Source: Zoogloea oleivorans
GTDB taxonomy: Bacteria > Pseudomonadota > Gammaproteobacteria > Burkholderiales > Rhodocyclaceae
NCBI RefSeq assembly: GCF_008107625.1
Contig: NZ_SDKK01000003.1
Location: 90,750-154,749, forward strand
DNA: 64,000 nucleotides
Direction: 5' to 3'
Shown here: positions 26,451 to 35,847 of the stretch, one piece after another
Layout: every line of letters starts with the position of its first letter
Numbering within the stretch: position 1 is the first letter of the stretch
The notes under the pieces: model-generated
Told to the model about the DNA's origin: nothing
The model's database searches: none
What the model saw: only the letters and a program-made list of their open reading frames with translations
Program-made: the position numbers and the translations under genes

Positions 26451-27359
26451 TCATTCCCCGGCGTGCCAGCGCAGAGGCAGGGCCGCCGGCTGGTGGCGGG
26501 CTTCGCGTACCTGCAGGCGGAGCAGGCGCTGGGCGCCGGCAAAGCCGGCCAGTTCGGGGCCGTCGTGGATGATCTCGGCATTGGCGGCCAGCCACAGCAG
26601 TGCGCCGCTTTCAAAGTCGATGAAGAGCAGCCCGGCGCGGGGGTTGAGCAGCAGGTTGCCGAGGGTGTTGAAGTAAGCGTTGCCGGCCAGGTCGGGGACG
26701 GTCAGGGTGTCGCCGTCGACGCGCACGAAGCCCGGCGTGCCGCCCCGGTGGGAGACATCCACACCGTGGGCCGGGTCCGGGTCGTCGGCTGCCGCCGGGT
26801 AGGCGCTGGCGATGAAGAAAGTGTCGGCGGCGCCGATCAGGCGGCGGTCGGTATCGCTCAGGCCGGGCGTGTGCCGGATCGGGCCGGGCGCCGTCCCGTT
26901 GGCGACGAACTCGGCTTGCCGTGCCCGGATGTACTTCGGGCAGTTGCCGAAGCTTTGCAGAACCCGCACATCGAAACCCCCATCGCCCAGCGTGGCGATG
27001 CGTCCGTTGGCCCGGTTGCGGCGGCGCGTGTGGGGCTCGATGCCGAGGAGGCCGATGCGGGCGCCGATGGCGAGCGCTTCTGCCAGCGGATCACCAGCTG
27101 CCGGGCGGGCGTCAATGCGCAGCTGGTTCGGCGCCGGGGCCGTCACGAAGCCCGGCGGGCCGGCCAGCACGGACGCCCACGGCTGGCCGGCGCCATCCAC
27201 GCTGCCGGTGACAATGAAAGGGAGCTGCGCGAAAAAGGCCCGGTGCTGATCCGGCATGGCTGGCCGGATCACCCGCGCGCCCACTTCGGCGAGCCGTTCG
27301 AGACTGCCGGCGCGGGCCTGCAGGGCCCGCTCGCCGGCGTGGAAGGCCGGGGTGTTCAT
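26451..27359 (-). CDS. Pyridoxamine-phosphate-oxidase-fold flavin-binding protein
   Basis: A 302-residue protein of the split-barrel PPOX superfamily. Visible segments are HRAFFAQLPFIVTGSVDGAGQPWASVLAGPPGF and the C-terminal GNAYFNTLGNLLLNPRAGLLFIDFESG, typical of the double-barrel branch often annotated as FAD-binding or PNPOx-like. CPKYIRARQ is conserved in that branch. Substrate unknown. It is transcribed after the GST gene with 5 bases between them, and the pair is divergent from a LysR regulator, so a redox or electrophile response is a reasonable inference. The long upstream open frame to 28082 is antisense to the GST. Confidence 0.82.
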   Translation of the reverse strand: MNTPAFHAGERALQARAGSLERLAEVGARVIRPAMPDQHRAFFAQLPFIVTGSVDGAGQPWASVLAGPPGFVTAPAPNQLRIDARPAAGDPLAEALAIGARIGLLGIEPHTRRRNRANGRIATLGDGGFDVRVLQSFGNCPKYIRARQAEFVANGTAPGPIRHTPGLSDTDRRLIGAADTFFIASAYPAAADDPDPAHGVDVSHRGGTPGFVRVDGDTLTVPDLAGNAYFNTLGNLLLNPRAGLLFIDFESGALLWLAANAEIIHDGPELAGFAGAQRLLRLQVREARHQPAALPLRWHAGE

Positions 27360-27364
27360 GATGA

Positions 27365-27997
27365 TTACGCCGCCAGACCGATGGCCGTCTTCGGCATCGG
27401 CACGAAACCGGGCAGGGCTTCGACACGGGCCAGCCAGGCGCGGATGGCCGGGTAGGCGTCGAGCGACACGTTGCCCTCCGGCGCGTGGGCGATGTAGGTG
27501 TAGTTGGCCACGTCGGCAATGGTGGCGTGCTCGCCGACCAGGAAGGGGCTGGCGGCCAGTTCCTTCTCCATGATGGCGAACAGGGCGTGGGCGCGGGCGA
27601 TGACCTCGTCCGGGTTGAAGGTGGCCTTGAAGACCGTGACGAGGCGCGCCGCACACGGCCCGTAGGCCACCTGCCCGGCGGCCACCGACAGCCAGCGCTG
27701 CACCTGGGCGGCCCCGGCCGGGTCGCGGGGCAGCCAGGTTTCGCTGCCGTAGCGGCTGGCCAGATAGACGAGGATGGCGTTGGAATCCGCCACGGTCACG
27801 TCGCCGTCCTGGATCACCGGCACCTGGCCGAAGCTGTTCATGGCCAGGTAGGCCGGGCTTTTCTGCTCGCCGCCAGCCAGGTCCACGTCGATGGGCTCGA
27901 CCGGCAGACCGAGCAGCGACAGGAAGAGTTCGGCCCGGTGGCTGTGGCCGGAAAGCGTGAAGCGGTGGAACTTGATGGGCTGGGCGGGGGCGTTCAT
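27365..27997 (-). CDS. Glutathione S-transferase
   Basis: A 210-residue protein with a thioredoxin-fold N-terminal half ([22 protein letters not shown], and [25 protein letters not shown] with the glutathione-binding cis-Pro and D-S). A helical C-terminal half contains [18 protein letters not shown], the N-capping box of GSTs. The likely catalytic residue is the Ser of LSGHSHR. It is first gene of a two-gene operon with the PPOX-like protein and divergent from the LysR gene, its probable regulator. The 111-base intergenic space should hold the shared operator. Confidence 0.92.
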   Translation of the reverse strand: MNAPAQPIKFHRFTLSGHSHRAELFLSLLGLPVEPIDVDLAGGEQKSPAYLAMNSFGQVPVIQDGDVTVADSNAILVYLASRYGSETWLPRDPAGAAQVQRWLSVAAGQVAYGPCAARLVTVFKATFNPDEVIARAHALFAIMEKELAASPFLVGEHATIADVANYTYIAHAPEGNVSLDAYPAIRAWLARVEALPGFVPMPKTAIGLAA

Positions 27998-28108
27998 GGC
28001 AGTCCTTTCGGGGGAGGGGAGGTGACGGAATGCAGTGTGGTTTAATCCGGCTTATGGATAAATGGTGTGTTCCGGATATCACTGCTGCGTTTTGTGGAGT
28101 AATTGCCC

Positions 28109-29002
28109 GTGGATAAACTGAAGGCCATGGCCACCTTTGTGCAGATTGCCGAGGCCGGCAGCCTGAGCGCCGCGGCGCGCAGCCTCGGCGCCTCGCTGCC
28201 GGCGGTGGTGCGCAGCCTTGCGGCGCTGGAGGTGGAATTGGGCGTGCGTCTCTTCAATCGCACCACCCGGCGCATCGCGTTGACCGACGAGGGCCGCCAT
28301 TACCTGGAAAGCTGCCGCAACCTGCTGGCCGCGCTGAACGATGCGGAAGCGGCGCTGAAGGACGAAGCCGGCGAGCCTTCCGGCCAGCTCACCATTACTG
28401 CGCCGGTGCTCTTCGGCCAGATGCACGTGGCGCCGGCGGTGACGCGCTTCGTGCAGCGCTACGACAAGGTGCACTGCCGCGTGCTGCTCTTCGACCGGGT
28501 GGTGAACCTGCTGGAGGAGGGCATCGACGTGGGCATCCGCATCGGCCCGCTGGAGGACTCATCGCTGGTCGCCCGGCCGGTGGGCGAGGTGCGGCGGATG
28601 GTGGTGGCCAGCCCGGATTACCTGCGTAGTCATCCCTTGCCGGCACACCCGAAGGATCTACTACAGGCGGACTGCATTGGTTTCGTGTCCACCAGCGGCG
28701 CGTGGTGGCGCTTCGACGAAAAGGGCCGGCCCTTCAGCGTGCCGGTGAAGGGCCGGCTGGAATTCAACCACGTGGCGCCGGCCATCGAGGCCTGCCTGGC
28801 CGGGCTGGGCTTCGGCACCTTTCTGTCCTACCAGGTGGCGGCCCACCTGGCGGCCGGGCGCCTGCAGGTGGTGCTGGAGGATTTCGAGCCGCCGCCGCGG
28901 CCCATCCACGTGGTCTATCCCCACGCCCGGCTGTTGCCGGCGCGGGTCAAGACCTTTGTGGAATGGATTCACGCGGAGCTGGACGAAAATCGGGTTGGGT
29001 GA
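28109..29002 (+). CDS. LysR-family transcriptional regulator
   Basis: A 297-residue regulator. The N-terminal winged HTH (MDKLKAMATFVQIAEAGSLSAAARSLGASLPAVVRSLAALEVELGVRLFNRTTRRIALTDEG, in sections) is of the single-protein AaeR/DhcR-like subclass. The effector-binding domain is normal in length. The GTG at 28109 is chosen as start because GGAG lies about 10 bases before it and MDKLKAM is the usual subfamily start; the upstream TTG is too close. It is divergent from the GST-PPOX operon and probably controls it. Effector unknown. Confidence 0.9.
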   Translation: MDKLKAMATFVQIAEAGSLSAAARSLGASLPAVVRSLAALEVELGVRLFNRTTRRIALTDEGRHYLESCRNLLAALNDAEAALKDEAGEPSGQLTITAPVLFGQMHVAPAVTRFVQRYDKVHCRVLLFDRVVNLLEEGIDVGIRIGPLEDSSLVARPVGEVRRMVVASPDYLRSHPLPAHPKDLLQADCIGFVSTSGAWWRFDEKGRPFSVPVKGRLEFNHVAPAIEACLAGLGFGTFLSYQVAAHLAAGRLQVVLEDFEPPPRPIHVVYPHARLLPARVKTFVEWIHAELDENRVG

Positions 29003-29125
29003 CGGCCCGCTGATGTGCCGCAGGCCAACTCGCGGCAATGGGGTTGGCGGTATTCGATCGGCGTAATGTGGCGTGCGCCTTGTAGAATCCGGCTGACGTG
29101 TTCTTGCTGTCAGCCGGAGGCTGTG

Positions 29126-30940
29126 ATGTCCTGTCCGTTTCCCCTCTCCCTGTTTGTCGCTCTGGGCCTGCTGGTGGTGGCGCAGCCCGGCCAGGCCCTG
29201 ACGGCGCAAGAGGTCTTTGCTGCATTTTCGCCATCGGTTGCTGTGCTGGAAGTGCTCGATGCCGGTGGCCGGCAGGTCGGCAGCTATTCCGCCACGCAGG
29301 TGGGCACGGGGCGCTTTGTTTCGGTGTGCGAGGTGCTGGATGGCGCTGCTGCGGTTCGCGTGACGCTCAAGGCGCAGGTGATGGAGGGCCGGATTGCCGC
29401 CCGCGACCGGGAGCGCAACCTGTGCCTGATCCAGGTGGATGGGGCGACCGCGGCGGGGGCGGTGTTGCCGCGGCGCATGCCTGTGCCGGGTTCCCGGGTG
29501 TTCGCCATTTCCAATGCGCTGGGGCTGGGAGTGGGTATCTCGGAAGGTGTTGTGTCGGGGGTGCGGCATTACCCGGCGGGCGATTACATCCAGTTTACTG
29601 CGCCGATCTCGCCGGGCTCCGAGGGCGGAGCGCTGGTCGATGACACCGGTTCCCTCATCGGCATTATCGATTACCGGCGCAGGGACGGACAGAACGTCAA
29701 TTTCGCTTCGCTTGCCGAATGGGTCGGCGACATCGAGAAGCGCGCGGCCGATAGCGCCGAAATCCTGCAGCGCTACGATGCGGCGAGGGCGTTGCAGCAG
29801 CAGGGACAATGGAGCGAGCTGGACGTCCTGGCGACCGAGTGGGCCCGCGATCAACCCGATAGTCTGGATGCCTGGCGCTTTTCCGTATCGGCGGCACGGG
29901 GGCTCAATCATCGCGACAAGGAGCTGCTCGCCTGGCGTGCCCTGTGGCGGATCAACCCGAGTCATGCCGAAACGGGAGCCGGGCTGGGCTATGTGTTGCT
30001 GGCCGGTGGTCAGGTCAAGGAAGCGCTTGAACTGGCGAAGGTGCTCGCTGCCGCCCATCGCGAATACGCCCCGGCCCGCTGGCTGCTGGCCCGCGCGCAG
30101 CATTCATCCGGCCTCCACAAGGAGGCGGAGGCATCCTACCGGGAGGCCATCGATCTGGACCCCTGGTTGATGGAGGCTTATCAGGGGCTGGCGGCACTGG
30201 CCCAGTTGCGTGGCGATCATGCGACGGCGATTGCGATCTGGTCGCGGATCGCCGGGCTCTACCCGGACGCTCCGGGACCACGCTTGGGCCTGGTGCAGGC
30301 CTACCTGAGCGCGGGTAAGGCGGAACGTGCCTATTCGGTGCTCGAGCAGCTGCCGGAAAAGGATCGGGACTCCGCCATCGCCTGGTTCTGGCGGGGCTAT
30401 GCCCTGGCCCGTCTGGAGCGTCCGGAAGCGGCGATGCAGGCTTATCGGGCGAGCCTCGCGCGCTCGTCAGAGGCCAAAGACCGGGCCTGGGCCGGCATCG
30501 GCAACGCGTTTTACGGGCTGAAAAACTACCCGGAGGCCATCGCTGCCTTCCAGTCCGCCCAAGCGCTTAACCCGTCTGAAAGCGCATGGGACTACCAGCT
30601 TGGCGTCGTGCTGAAGGATGCCGGCCGCCCGGCCGAAGCGCTGACGATTTTTGAGAGACTCGTCGCGAGGATGCCCGAGGAGGCCAGCCACTGGCGGCAG
30701 AAGGGCTTCACGCTGGCCATCCTGGGGCGGTCGGCCGATGCCGTGCCGGCCCTGGAACGCTCCCTGCAACTCGACCCGGCACAGGCCAAGGTGTGGATGG
30801 CTCTGATCGAAGCCTGCCAGGCCCTGGGGCGTCGGGAGGCGGCACACAGCGCGTACGAAAAGCTGCGTGGCATCGATGGTACTGCCGCCGAGCAGGCCTA
30901 CCGGAACACCCTTTACCCCTATGAGGAGAACGCCAGATGA
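29126..30940 (+). CDS. Exported TPR protein with an inactivated trypsin-like protease domain
   Basis: A 604-residue protein with signal peptide (cleavage near 24, GQA-LTAQ). A trypsin/HtrA-fold domain spans about 28-200, then at least eight TPR-like repeats (about 220-590, for example EAIAAFQSAQALNPSESAWDYQLGVV). Aligned with the downstream paralogue, all three catalytic positions are changed: His to Glu69 (SVCEV), Asp to Asn98 (RNLCLI) and Ser to Glu166 (PGSEGGAL). The fold-defining residues, including the paired GG, remain. It is therefore probably a pseudoprotease: a scaffold, a binding module, or a regulator of its active partner. Ribosome site CCGGAGG. It overlaps the next gene by 4 bases. 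Confidence 0.85.
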   Translation: MSCPFPLSLFVALGLLVVAQPGQALTAQEVFAAFSPSVAVLEVLDAGGRQVGSYSATQVGTGRFVSVCEVLDGAAAVRVTLKAQVMEGRIAARDRERNLCLIQVDGATAAGAVLPRRMPVPGSRVFAISNALGLGVGISEGVVSGVRHYPAGDYIQFTAPISPGSEGGALVDDTGSLIGIIDYRRRDGQNVNFASLAEWVGDIEKRAADSAEILQRYDAARALQQQGQWSELDVLATEWARDQPDSLDAWRFSVSAARGLNHRDKELLAWRALWRINPSHAETGAGLGYVLLAGGQVKEALELAKVLAAAHREYAPARWLLARAQHSSGLHKEAEASYREAIDLDPWLMEAYQGLAALAQLRGDHATAIAIWSRIAGLYPDAPGPRLGLVQAYLSAGKAERAYSVLEQLPEKDRDSAIAWFWRGYALARLERPEAAMQAYRASLARSSEAKDRAWAGIGNAFYGLKNYPEAIAAFQSAQALNPSESAWDYQLGVVLKDAGRPAEALTIFERLVARMPEEASHWRQKGFTLAILGRSADAVPALERSLQLDPAQAKVWMALIEACQALGRREAAHSAYEKLRGIDGTAAEQAYRNTLYPYEENAR

Positions 30941-33297
30941 AAGCCCGTTTTCTGTGCGTCTCCCTGAGCGTGATGGGCTGGACCGGGTTGGGTCTGGCCG
31001 CCGGCGAACCGGGCGATGCCCAGCGTGTCTTTGCCAGGGTTTCAGGTTCCGTGGTCACCATCAAGACGGAGGACGACAAGGGCGTCGTGGAGGCCCAGGG
31101 CAGTGGTGTGGTGGTCGGCAAGGGTCAGGTGGTAACCAACTGCCACGTGATCCGTAATGCCTCCATCATTCGTGTCCTTGTCGGTCAGGCCGAACTGGAG
31201 GGCAAGTGGGTGCGCCAGAAAGCGGCCCTCGACTTGTGCCTGCTGACGGTGAACGGGCTTGATGCGCCATCGGTCAAGCTGCGTCCGGGCTCCAGCCTGG
31301 CGGTTGGCGAGCCGGTCTTCGCTGTGGGCAACCCCCTTGGCTTCGGCCTGGCCGTCAGCGCCGGGCTGGTGGCGACCGCCGAGCAGAAACAGCCCCATCC
31401 GTACCTCGTCGCCACGGCGCCCCAGTCGCCGGGATCGAGCGGCGGGGGGCTGTTCGACCGGGAAGGGCTGCTGGTGGGCGTCACCAAGGCAGTGCTTGGA
31501 ACAGGTCAGAACTTCAACATGATTCTTTCGGCCGACAGCGTGGCTGGCATTCTGGCGAATGGTGACGCGCCCCCCGCCGAATTACGCCTGCCTGCCCCGG
31601 AAAAACCGTGGATCGCCGACGCCGATGCCCTGAGGCGTGCCGCCAGGTGGGCTGACCTGGAAATGCATGCCCGTGCCTGGTCGGTGAGCCAGCCCCGCTC
31701 TGCCGTTGCGGCCGCCACACTCGGTACCGCCCTGCAGGGCCTCAAGCGGCTGGACGAGGCGGAGGTCAGCGTGCGGCGCGCCCTCGAACTTGATGAGAAC
31801 TACGCGCCGGCGTGGCTGCAACTGGCGGATCTGCTGTATCTCCGCGGTGCTCGTGAGGCGGCAGAGCAGGCACTGAAGGCGCTCGACAGCCGTTATCCCT
31901 TCAGTTCCGACTCGGTTTTTCTGCGCGCCCACTGGTACCGCGATGCAGGCCGTCTGACGGAGGCACGGGAGCACATCAGGGAGTCGATCCGGCGCTGGCC
32001 TCGACGCAGCGAGGCATGGCGCTTTCTCGGCCTGGTGGAGGACAGCCTGGGCAACCCGGTTGAGGCGTCCCGGGCCCTGGCCACGGCGCTGAGGCTGGGT
32101 GACGCCGATGTGAGGGCTCGACAGCGTCTGGCGGAGTTGTACGCCAAGTCGGGCAAGGTGGAGGAGGCGGCCCGGCTGGCACAGGCTCAGGAGGTGGCCA
32201 GCGGCAACACCGGCAAGACGCAGCTGTTGATGGGCCTTGGTGAACTGAATCGGGGGCGCCTGGGGCCTGCCGAAGAGGCCATGCGCAAGGCGGTGGCCCT
32301 GCTGCCGGAGGCGGCGGAGGCGTGGACCGGGCTGGGCGCGGTACTGATGCGACTGGGGCGCTTCCAGGAGGCGGAGAGCGCGTTCGACAAGGCGCTGCAA
32401 CTGGCGCCGCGGAGTGCCGACAACCTGACCAACCGGGCCGGTGCGCGGCTTGAACTCAAACGTCTGCAGCCGGCCCTTGATGACGCGCGGCAGGCCATCG
32501 AGCTGGATCCGCAGAGTGCGCAGGGCTGGCGGATGGCGGCCTTGACCCACCTCGCGCTCGGGAAGCCTCGGGAGGCCGGCATGGCCTTCCAGAAACTGGA
32601 CGGTCTGGTCAGCATGAACCCCGACGAGCTGGTTTCGTGGGCCGAGGCCATGATCGGGATGGGGAGTGTGGATGAGGCGTTGAAGATCCTGAGCAAGGCC
32701 GAAGCGATGGACCCGAAGTTGCTCCGGATGTGCCTGACCATGGCCAGGGCCCAGGGGGCGAAGGGGGACATTGCGGCTGCATTGGGCTATGAGATCCGGG
32801 CGCTGGAGATCGATCCGGTCAACGTGCATGCCTGGAGTGGCAAGGGGTACGCCCTGATGAAGCTGGGCCGTCTGCCCGAGGCGGTTGATGCGCTGGAAAC
32901 CGCGGTCCGGCTCGATCCCGGTCTGTCGAATGGCTGGATCAATCTTGGTGAGGTGCAGTTGCGCAGCCGTAACCTGGGGCGTGCCATCCAGTCGCTGGAA
33001 AAGGCCCTGACACTGGCGCCGGCAGCGTCCGACGCACGTTTTTTCCTGGCCCAGGCCTACCTGGGAGCGCGTCTGCCAAAAAAGGCTCGCGAGCATGCCG
33101 AAGTGCTTTTGGTGAAACAGCCGACCTTTGCCCCGGCTCTTGGTGTGGTAACGATGAGTTACCTCGTCGAGGGAAACGGTCAGGCTGCCTCAGAGGCCTA
33201 TCTCAAGCTGAAAGCCAGCGCCCCGACGCTGGCCAGGACCTTGAGGGCGCAGGCCCTTGGGGCCGGTTTGGCCGGCGCCGGGAGCCTGCCCGAGTAA
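30937..33297 (+). CDS. Exported trypsin-like serine protease with long TPR array
   Basis: A 786-residue paralogue of the preceding protein, translationally coupled to it (ATGA overlap). The signal peptide ends near residue 21. Catalytic triad residues appear intact: His70 (VVTNCHV), Asp99 (ALDLCLL) and Ser168 (SPGSSGGGLFD). The C-terminal ~570 residues are tandem TPRs, at least twelve by eye (for example EAESAFDKALQLAPRSADNLTNRAGARLE). It is likely periplasmic. The TPRs suggest it processes or monitors a protein complex; the substrate is unknown. It resembles HtrA/Deg proteases in the catalytic core but has no PDZ domain. Confidence 0.87.
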   Translation: MKARFLCVSLSVMGWTGLGLAAGEPGDAQRVFARVSGSVVTIKTEDDKGVVEAQGSGVVVGKGQVVTNCHVIRNASIIRVLVGQAELEGKWVRQKAALDLCLLTVNGLDAPSVKLRPGSSLAVGEPVFAVGNPLGFGLAVSAGLVATAEQKQPHPYLVATAPQSPGSSGGGLFDREGLLVGVTKAVLGTGQNFNMILSADSVAGILANGDAPPAELRLPAPEKPWIADADALRRAARWADLEMHARAWSVSQPRSAVAAATLGTALQGLKRLDEAEVSVRRALELDENYAPAWLQLADLLYLRGAREAAEQALKALDSRYPFSSDSVFLRAHWYRDAGRLTEAREHIRESIRRWPRRSEAWRFLGLVEDSLGNPVEASRALATALRLGDADVRARQRLAELYAKSGKVEEAARLAQAQEVASGNTGKTQLLMGLGELNRGRLGPAEEAMRKAVALLPEAAEAWTGLGAVLMRLGRFQEAESAFDKALQLAPRSADNLTNRAGARLELKRLQPALDDARQAIELDPQSAQGWRMAALTHLALGKPREAGMAFQKLDGLVSMNPDELVSWAEAMIGMGSVDEALKILSKAEAMDPKLLRMCLTMARAQGAKGDIAAALGYEIRALEIDPVNVHAWSGKGYALMKLGRLPEAVDALETAVRLDPGLSNGWINLGEVQLRSRNLGRAIQSLEKALTLAPAASDARFFLAQAYLGARLPKKAREHAEVLLVKQPTFAPALGVVTMSYLVEGNGQAASEAYLKLKASAPTLARTLRAQALGAGLAGAGSLPE

Positions 33298-33303
33298 GGC
33301 TGC

Positions 33304-35709
33304 TCAGCGGGCCCGCTGCCAGAGCATCCCGTGGGTGACGATGAACTGGTACTTGCGGGCGTGTTCGCGGATCACCAGCGGTACCTCTTCCTCGCGCAGC
33401 AGCACGAAGCCCTCGTCCTGCAGGTAGGCCTTGAGGGCGTCGGAGCTTTTCACTGGCTGGCCGTCCTGCTCAAAACCGCCGAGCCAGGCCTCCTTCGGGG
33501 TGAATTGCGCCAGCCACGAATAGGGCGAGAACAGGGCCAGCAGGCCACCCACCTTGACCAGCCCGCGCTCGCCGCCGAGACGGCCGAGGAGGGACTTGGG
33601 GCTGGGCAGGCGGCACAGCAGGTTGGCCATCAGCACCGCGTCGAAGTCCACCAGCTCGGCCGGTAGCGAACAGGCGTCAGCCTGACGGAAGCTGACGCGG
33701 CTGCGTGCGATGGACGGGTCGATGCGGGCGGTGATGGTCTGGCCGAGATCGCCTTCGTCGCGCCGGAAGAAGGGGCGGGTGCCGTCCTTCTGCAGCACAT
33801 TGGCGGCGTCGATGAAGGCGCGGGACAGATCCACGCCGAGCACTTCACCGTAACCGCGGGCCAGTTCGAAGCTCGAACCGCCCACCGCACAGCCGATGTC
33901 CAGCGCGCGGGCCGTGCCGGTGGACCAGCTCTTGGCGCCGTCCAGCAGCCAGTCGGCACAGCGCTGCGGGAAGGCGGTGGTGCGCTGCGGGCCGCCGGGC
34001 CAGGGCATCTGGGTTTGCGGCTCGCCGTGGTGGAGGAGCATGTAGTCATCGACCATCTTTTCGTCCTCGTAAACCTGGCGGCCGGCGTCGGCGGCGTTGA
34101 GCTTCACCACGCCGCCGTCGTGGGCGGCCTGCACGACGCGAAAGCCGGCGTGCTGGTAGAAATGCGGGCGGAAGTGAAAGCGTGCCCACACGCCGGCTTC
34201 GTCACCACAGGATATCCACGAGCCACCGAGGATCATCTGGTGCTGGCCGTCGTAACAGGGGGTGGAAAAGTCGTCGTAGAGGGGATGGACCTTGCTGCCC
34301 GGCAGCGGGTTGAAGTCGTCGCCGTGCCATTGCCACAGGTTGCCGAAGACGTCGTGGGCGCCGGCAAGGCTGGGGCGCCCGGCATCCACCGGCCACGGGG
34401 AGCCGTGGGCGAGCTGGCTGTTCCAACCGCTTTCGCGGCCCAGGGTGGCGCCATCGACGTGGAAGGGCGGGTTGGTGTCGGCCCACGCGGCGTCGCGCAG
34501 GGCGTGGTGCTCGGCCTCGGTGGGCAATCGACAGGGCACGCCGTCGCGGGCGCTGCGCCAGGCGCAGAAGGCGGCGGCTTCGTGGGCGTTGACCTCAGCG
34601 GGCCAGTTCCACGGCATGGCGATGGTTTCAAAAAGCGTGCGCAGGCGGTACTGGTGCAGGCCGGCGGGGCCTTCCGGGACCCAGAAACAGGGCCACTTGC
34701 TGTTGCGGAAGCCGCGCCATTCCCAGCCGGCTTCGCTCCACCACTGTTGTTCGAGGTAGCCACCACTCTGGATGAATTCGAGGAAGGCGCCGTTGCTGAC
34801 CAGCTGGTTGTCGACCCGGAAGCCCTGCACCGAGGCGCGGCGCTCGCCGTATTCGTTGTCCCAGCCGAAGCTCGGCCAGTTGGCCGGCTTGCCGATCTTC
34901 ACCTGGCTGGCGGAGATGTCGAGGAGGCGCGTTTGCGGATAGTCCTGCCCGGCCCTGGGCGGAAAGGCGGCCGAGGCGCCGGTTTGTGCGCTGGGGTGCA
35001 GGGCCGGCCAGGCGGCGGGGCGGCCGACCAGTTCCAGCGGCAGCTCGCGGATCAGCACCGAGGAGGTTTCCAGGTGGATGCGCTCGTGGTCGAAGCCCAT
35101 GAAGAGCGCCCACAGGGGATGGCTCTGGGTGATCGGGGCGTGGCCGTCGGCGAGGTCGGGGTGGGTTTCGATGAGCTGGCGGACGGTGATGTACACCTGC
35201 TGCCGGTAGCTGTGGGCCTCGCCAAAGCTGGGCCACAGCATCTCGTTCTTGGACATGTCGTCCCAGCGCATTTCATCCACGCCGGTTTCGAAGATGCGCT
35301 CGAAGTAGGGGTTGAGCGGGTTGTCGATGAGGCCGGCGACCCGCAGCTTGTTGATGTACAGCGCCGCCGGATGGCAGTAGTAGAACAGCATCGGGTGACG
35401 CAGGTGGTGGTAGGGCGGGCGGAAGAAGGCTTCCTCCCCTTGCAGGCCGGCGAACAGCACCTCGGTCAGCGTCCAGCAGTTGTCGAAGGCGGCCAGTACC
35501 GACTCACGCGTACAGGTGGCCAGGTTGGGTTGCGGCAGGGCGGTGAGGCTGCCGTCGGCCTGCAGGCCCGGACAGCTGGCCGGGGCCAGGCCGGTCCACC
35601 ACCAGTCGGCGCGCGGGCCGCGCAAGAGGGCATCCTGCTCGCCGCGCAGGTTCTGGCGCCAGGGTTCCACGGCATTGGGGATGGCCGGTTCGAGGTTCGG
35701 GTGGGGCAT
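33304..35709 (-). CDS. ovoA: OvoA: 5-histidylcysteine sulfoxide synthase fused to methyltransferase
   Basis: An 801-residue ovothiol biosynthesis enzyme. The N-terminal DinB-like domain has the iron-binding HX3HXE in FDHERIHLE (about residues 205-212). The central sulfatase-modifying-factor (FGE)-like domain is about 300-560 (NEYGERR, PTEAEHHALRD, FGNLWQWHGDDFNPLPG, GGSW). The C-terminal SAM-dependent methyltransferase is about 590-800 (ALDIGCAVGGSSFELA), which N-methylates the 4-mercaptohistidine. Start at 35709 follows CCAGGAGACTCCAC. The open frame extends upstream only through the REP repeat and is not real protein. It is convergent with the protease-TPR gene, 6 bases apart. Confidence 0.92.
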   Translation of the reverse strand: MPHPNLEPAIPNAVEPWRQNLRGEQDALLRGPRADWWWTGLAPASCPGLQADGSLTALPQPNLATCTRESVLAAFDNCWTLTEVLFAGLQGEEAFFRPPYHHLRHPMLFYYCHPAALYINKLRVAGLIDNPLNPYFERIFETGVDEMRWDDMSKNEMLWPSFGEAHSYRQQVYITVRQLIETHPDLADGHAPITQSHPLWALFMGFDHERIHLETSSVLIRELPLELVGRPAAWPALHPSAQTGASAAFPPRAGQDYPQTRLLDISASQVKIGKPANWPSFGWDNEYGERRASVQGFRVDNQLVSNGAFLEFIQSGGYLEQQWWSEAGWEWRGFRNSKWPCFWVPEGPAGLHQYRLRTLFETIAMPWNWPAEVNAHEAAAFCAWRSARDGVPCRLPTEAEHHALRDAAWADTNPPFHVDGATLGRESGWNSQLAHGSPWPVDAGRPSLAGAHDVFGNLWQWHGDDFNPLPGSKVHPLYDDFSTPCYDGQHQMILGGSWISCGDEAGVWARFHFRPHFYQHAGFRVVQAAHDGGVVKLNAADAGRQVYEDEKMVDDYMLLHHGEPQTQMPWPGGPQRTTAFPQRCADWLLDGAKSWSTGTARALDIGCAVGGSSFELARGYGEVLGVDLSRAFIDAANVLQKDGTRPFFRRDEGDLGQTITARIDPSIARSRVSFRQADACSLPAELVDFDAVLMANLLCRLPSPKSLLGRLGGERGLVKVGGLLALFSPYSWLAQFTPKEAWLGGFEQDGQPVKSSDALKAYLQDEGFVLLREEEVPLVIREHARKYQFIVTHGMLWQRAR

Positions 35710-35741
35710 GTGGAGTCTCCTGGAAAGCGGTTTTCTTTTTT

Positions 35742-35810
35742 CTGTGGGTCGGACTTCAGTCCGACAGCGCGGGCTGAAGCGGTGTTGTCGGACTGAAGTC
35801 CGACCCACAG
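35742..35810. repeat. REP-like palindrome doublet (BIME-like)
   Basis: Inverted pair with 25-bp perfect outer arms (35742-35766 and 35786-35810) around a 19-base spacer, the same family as 10421 and 16433. It separates the 3' end of dinB from the 5' end of ovoA, both leftward, and could form a strong hairpin limiting read-through into ovoA. Confidence 0.9.
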
Positions 35811-35847
35811 GAACGGGATTTGTCGGGGCTGTTTTTGGGCGTCATTG

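Noticed and set aside
35710..35808. N-terminal extension of OvoA
   Set aside because: It would be translated from the REP-like palindrome; a good ribosome site precedes the ATG at 35709.
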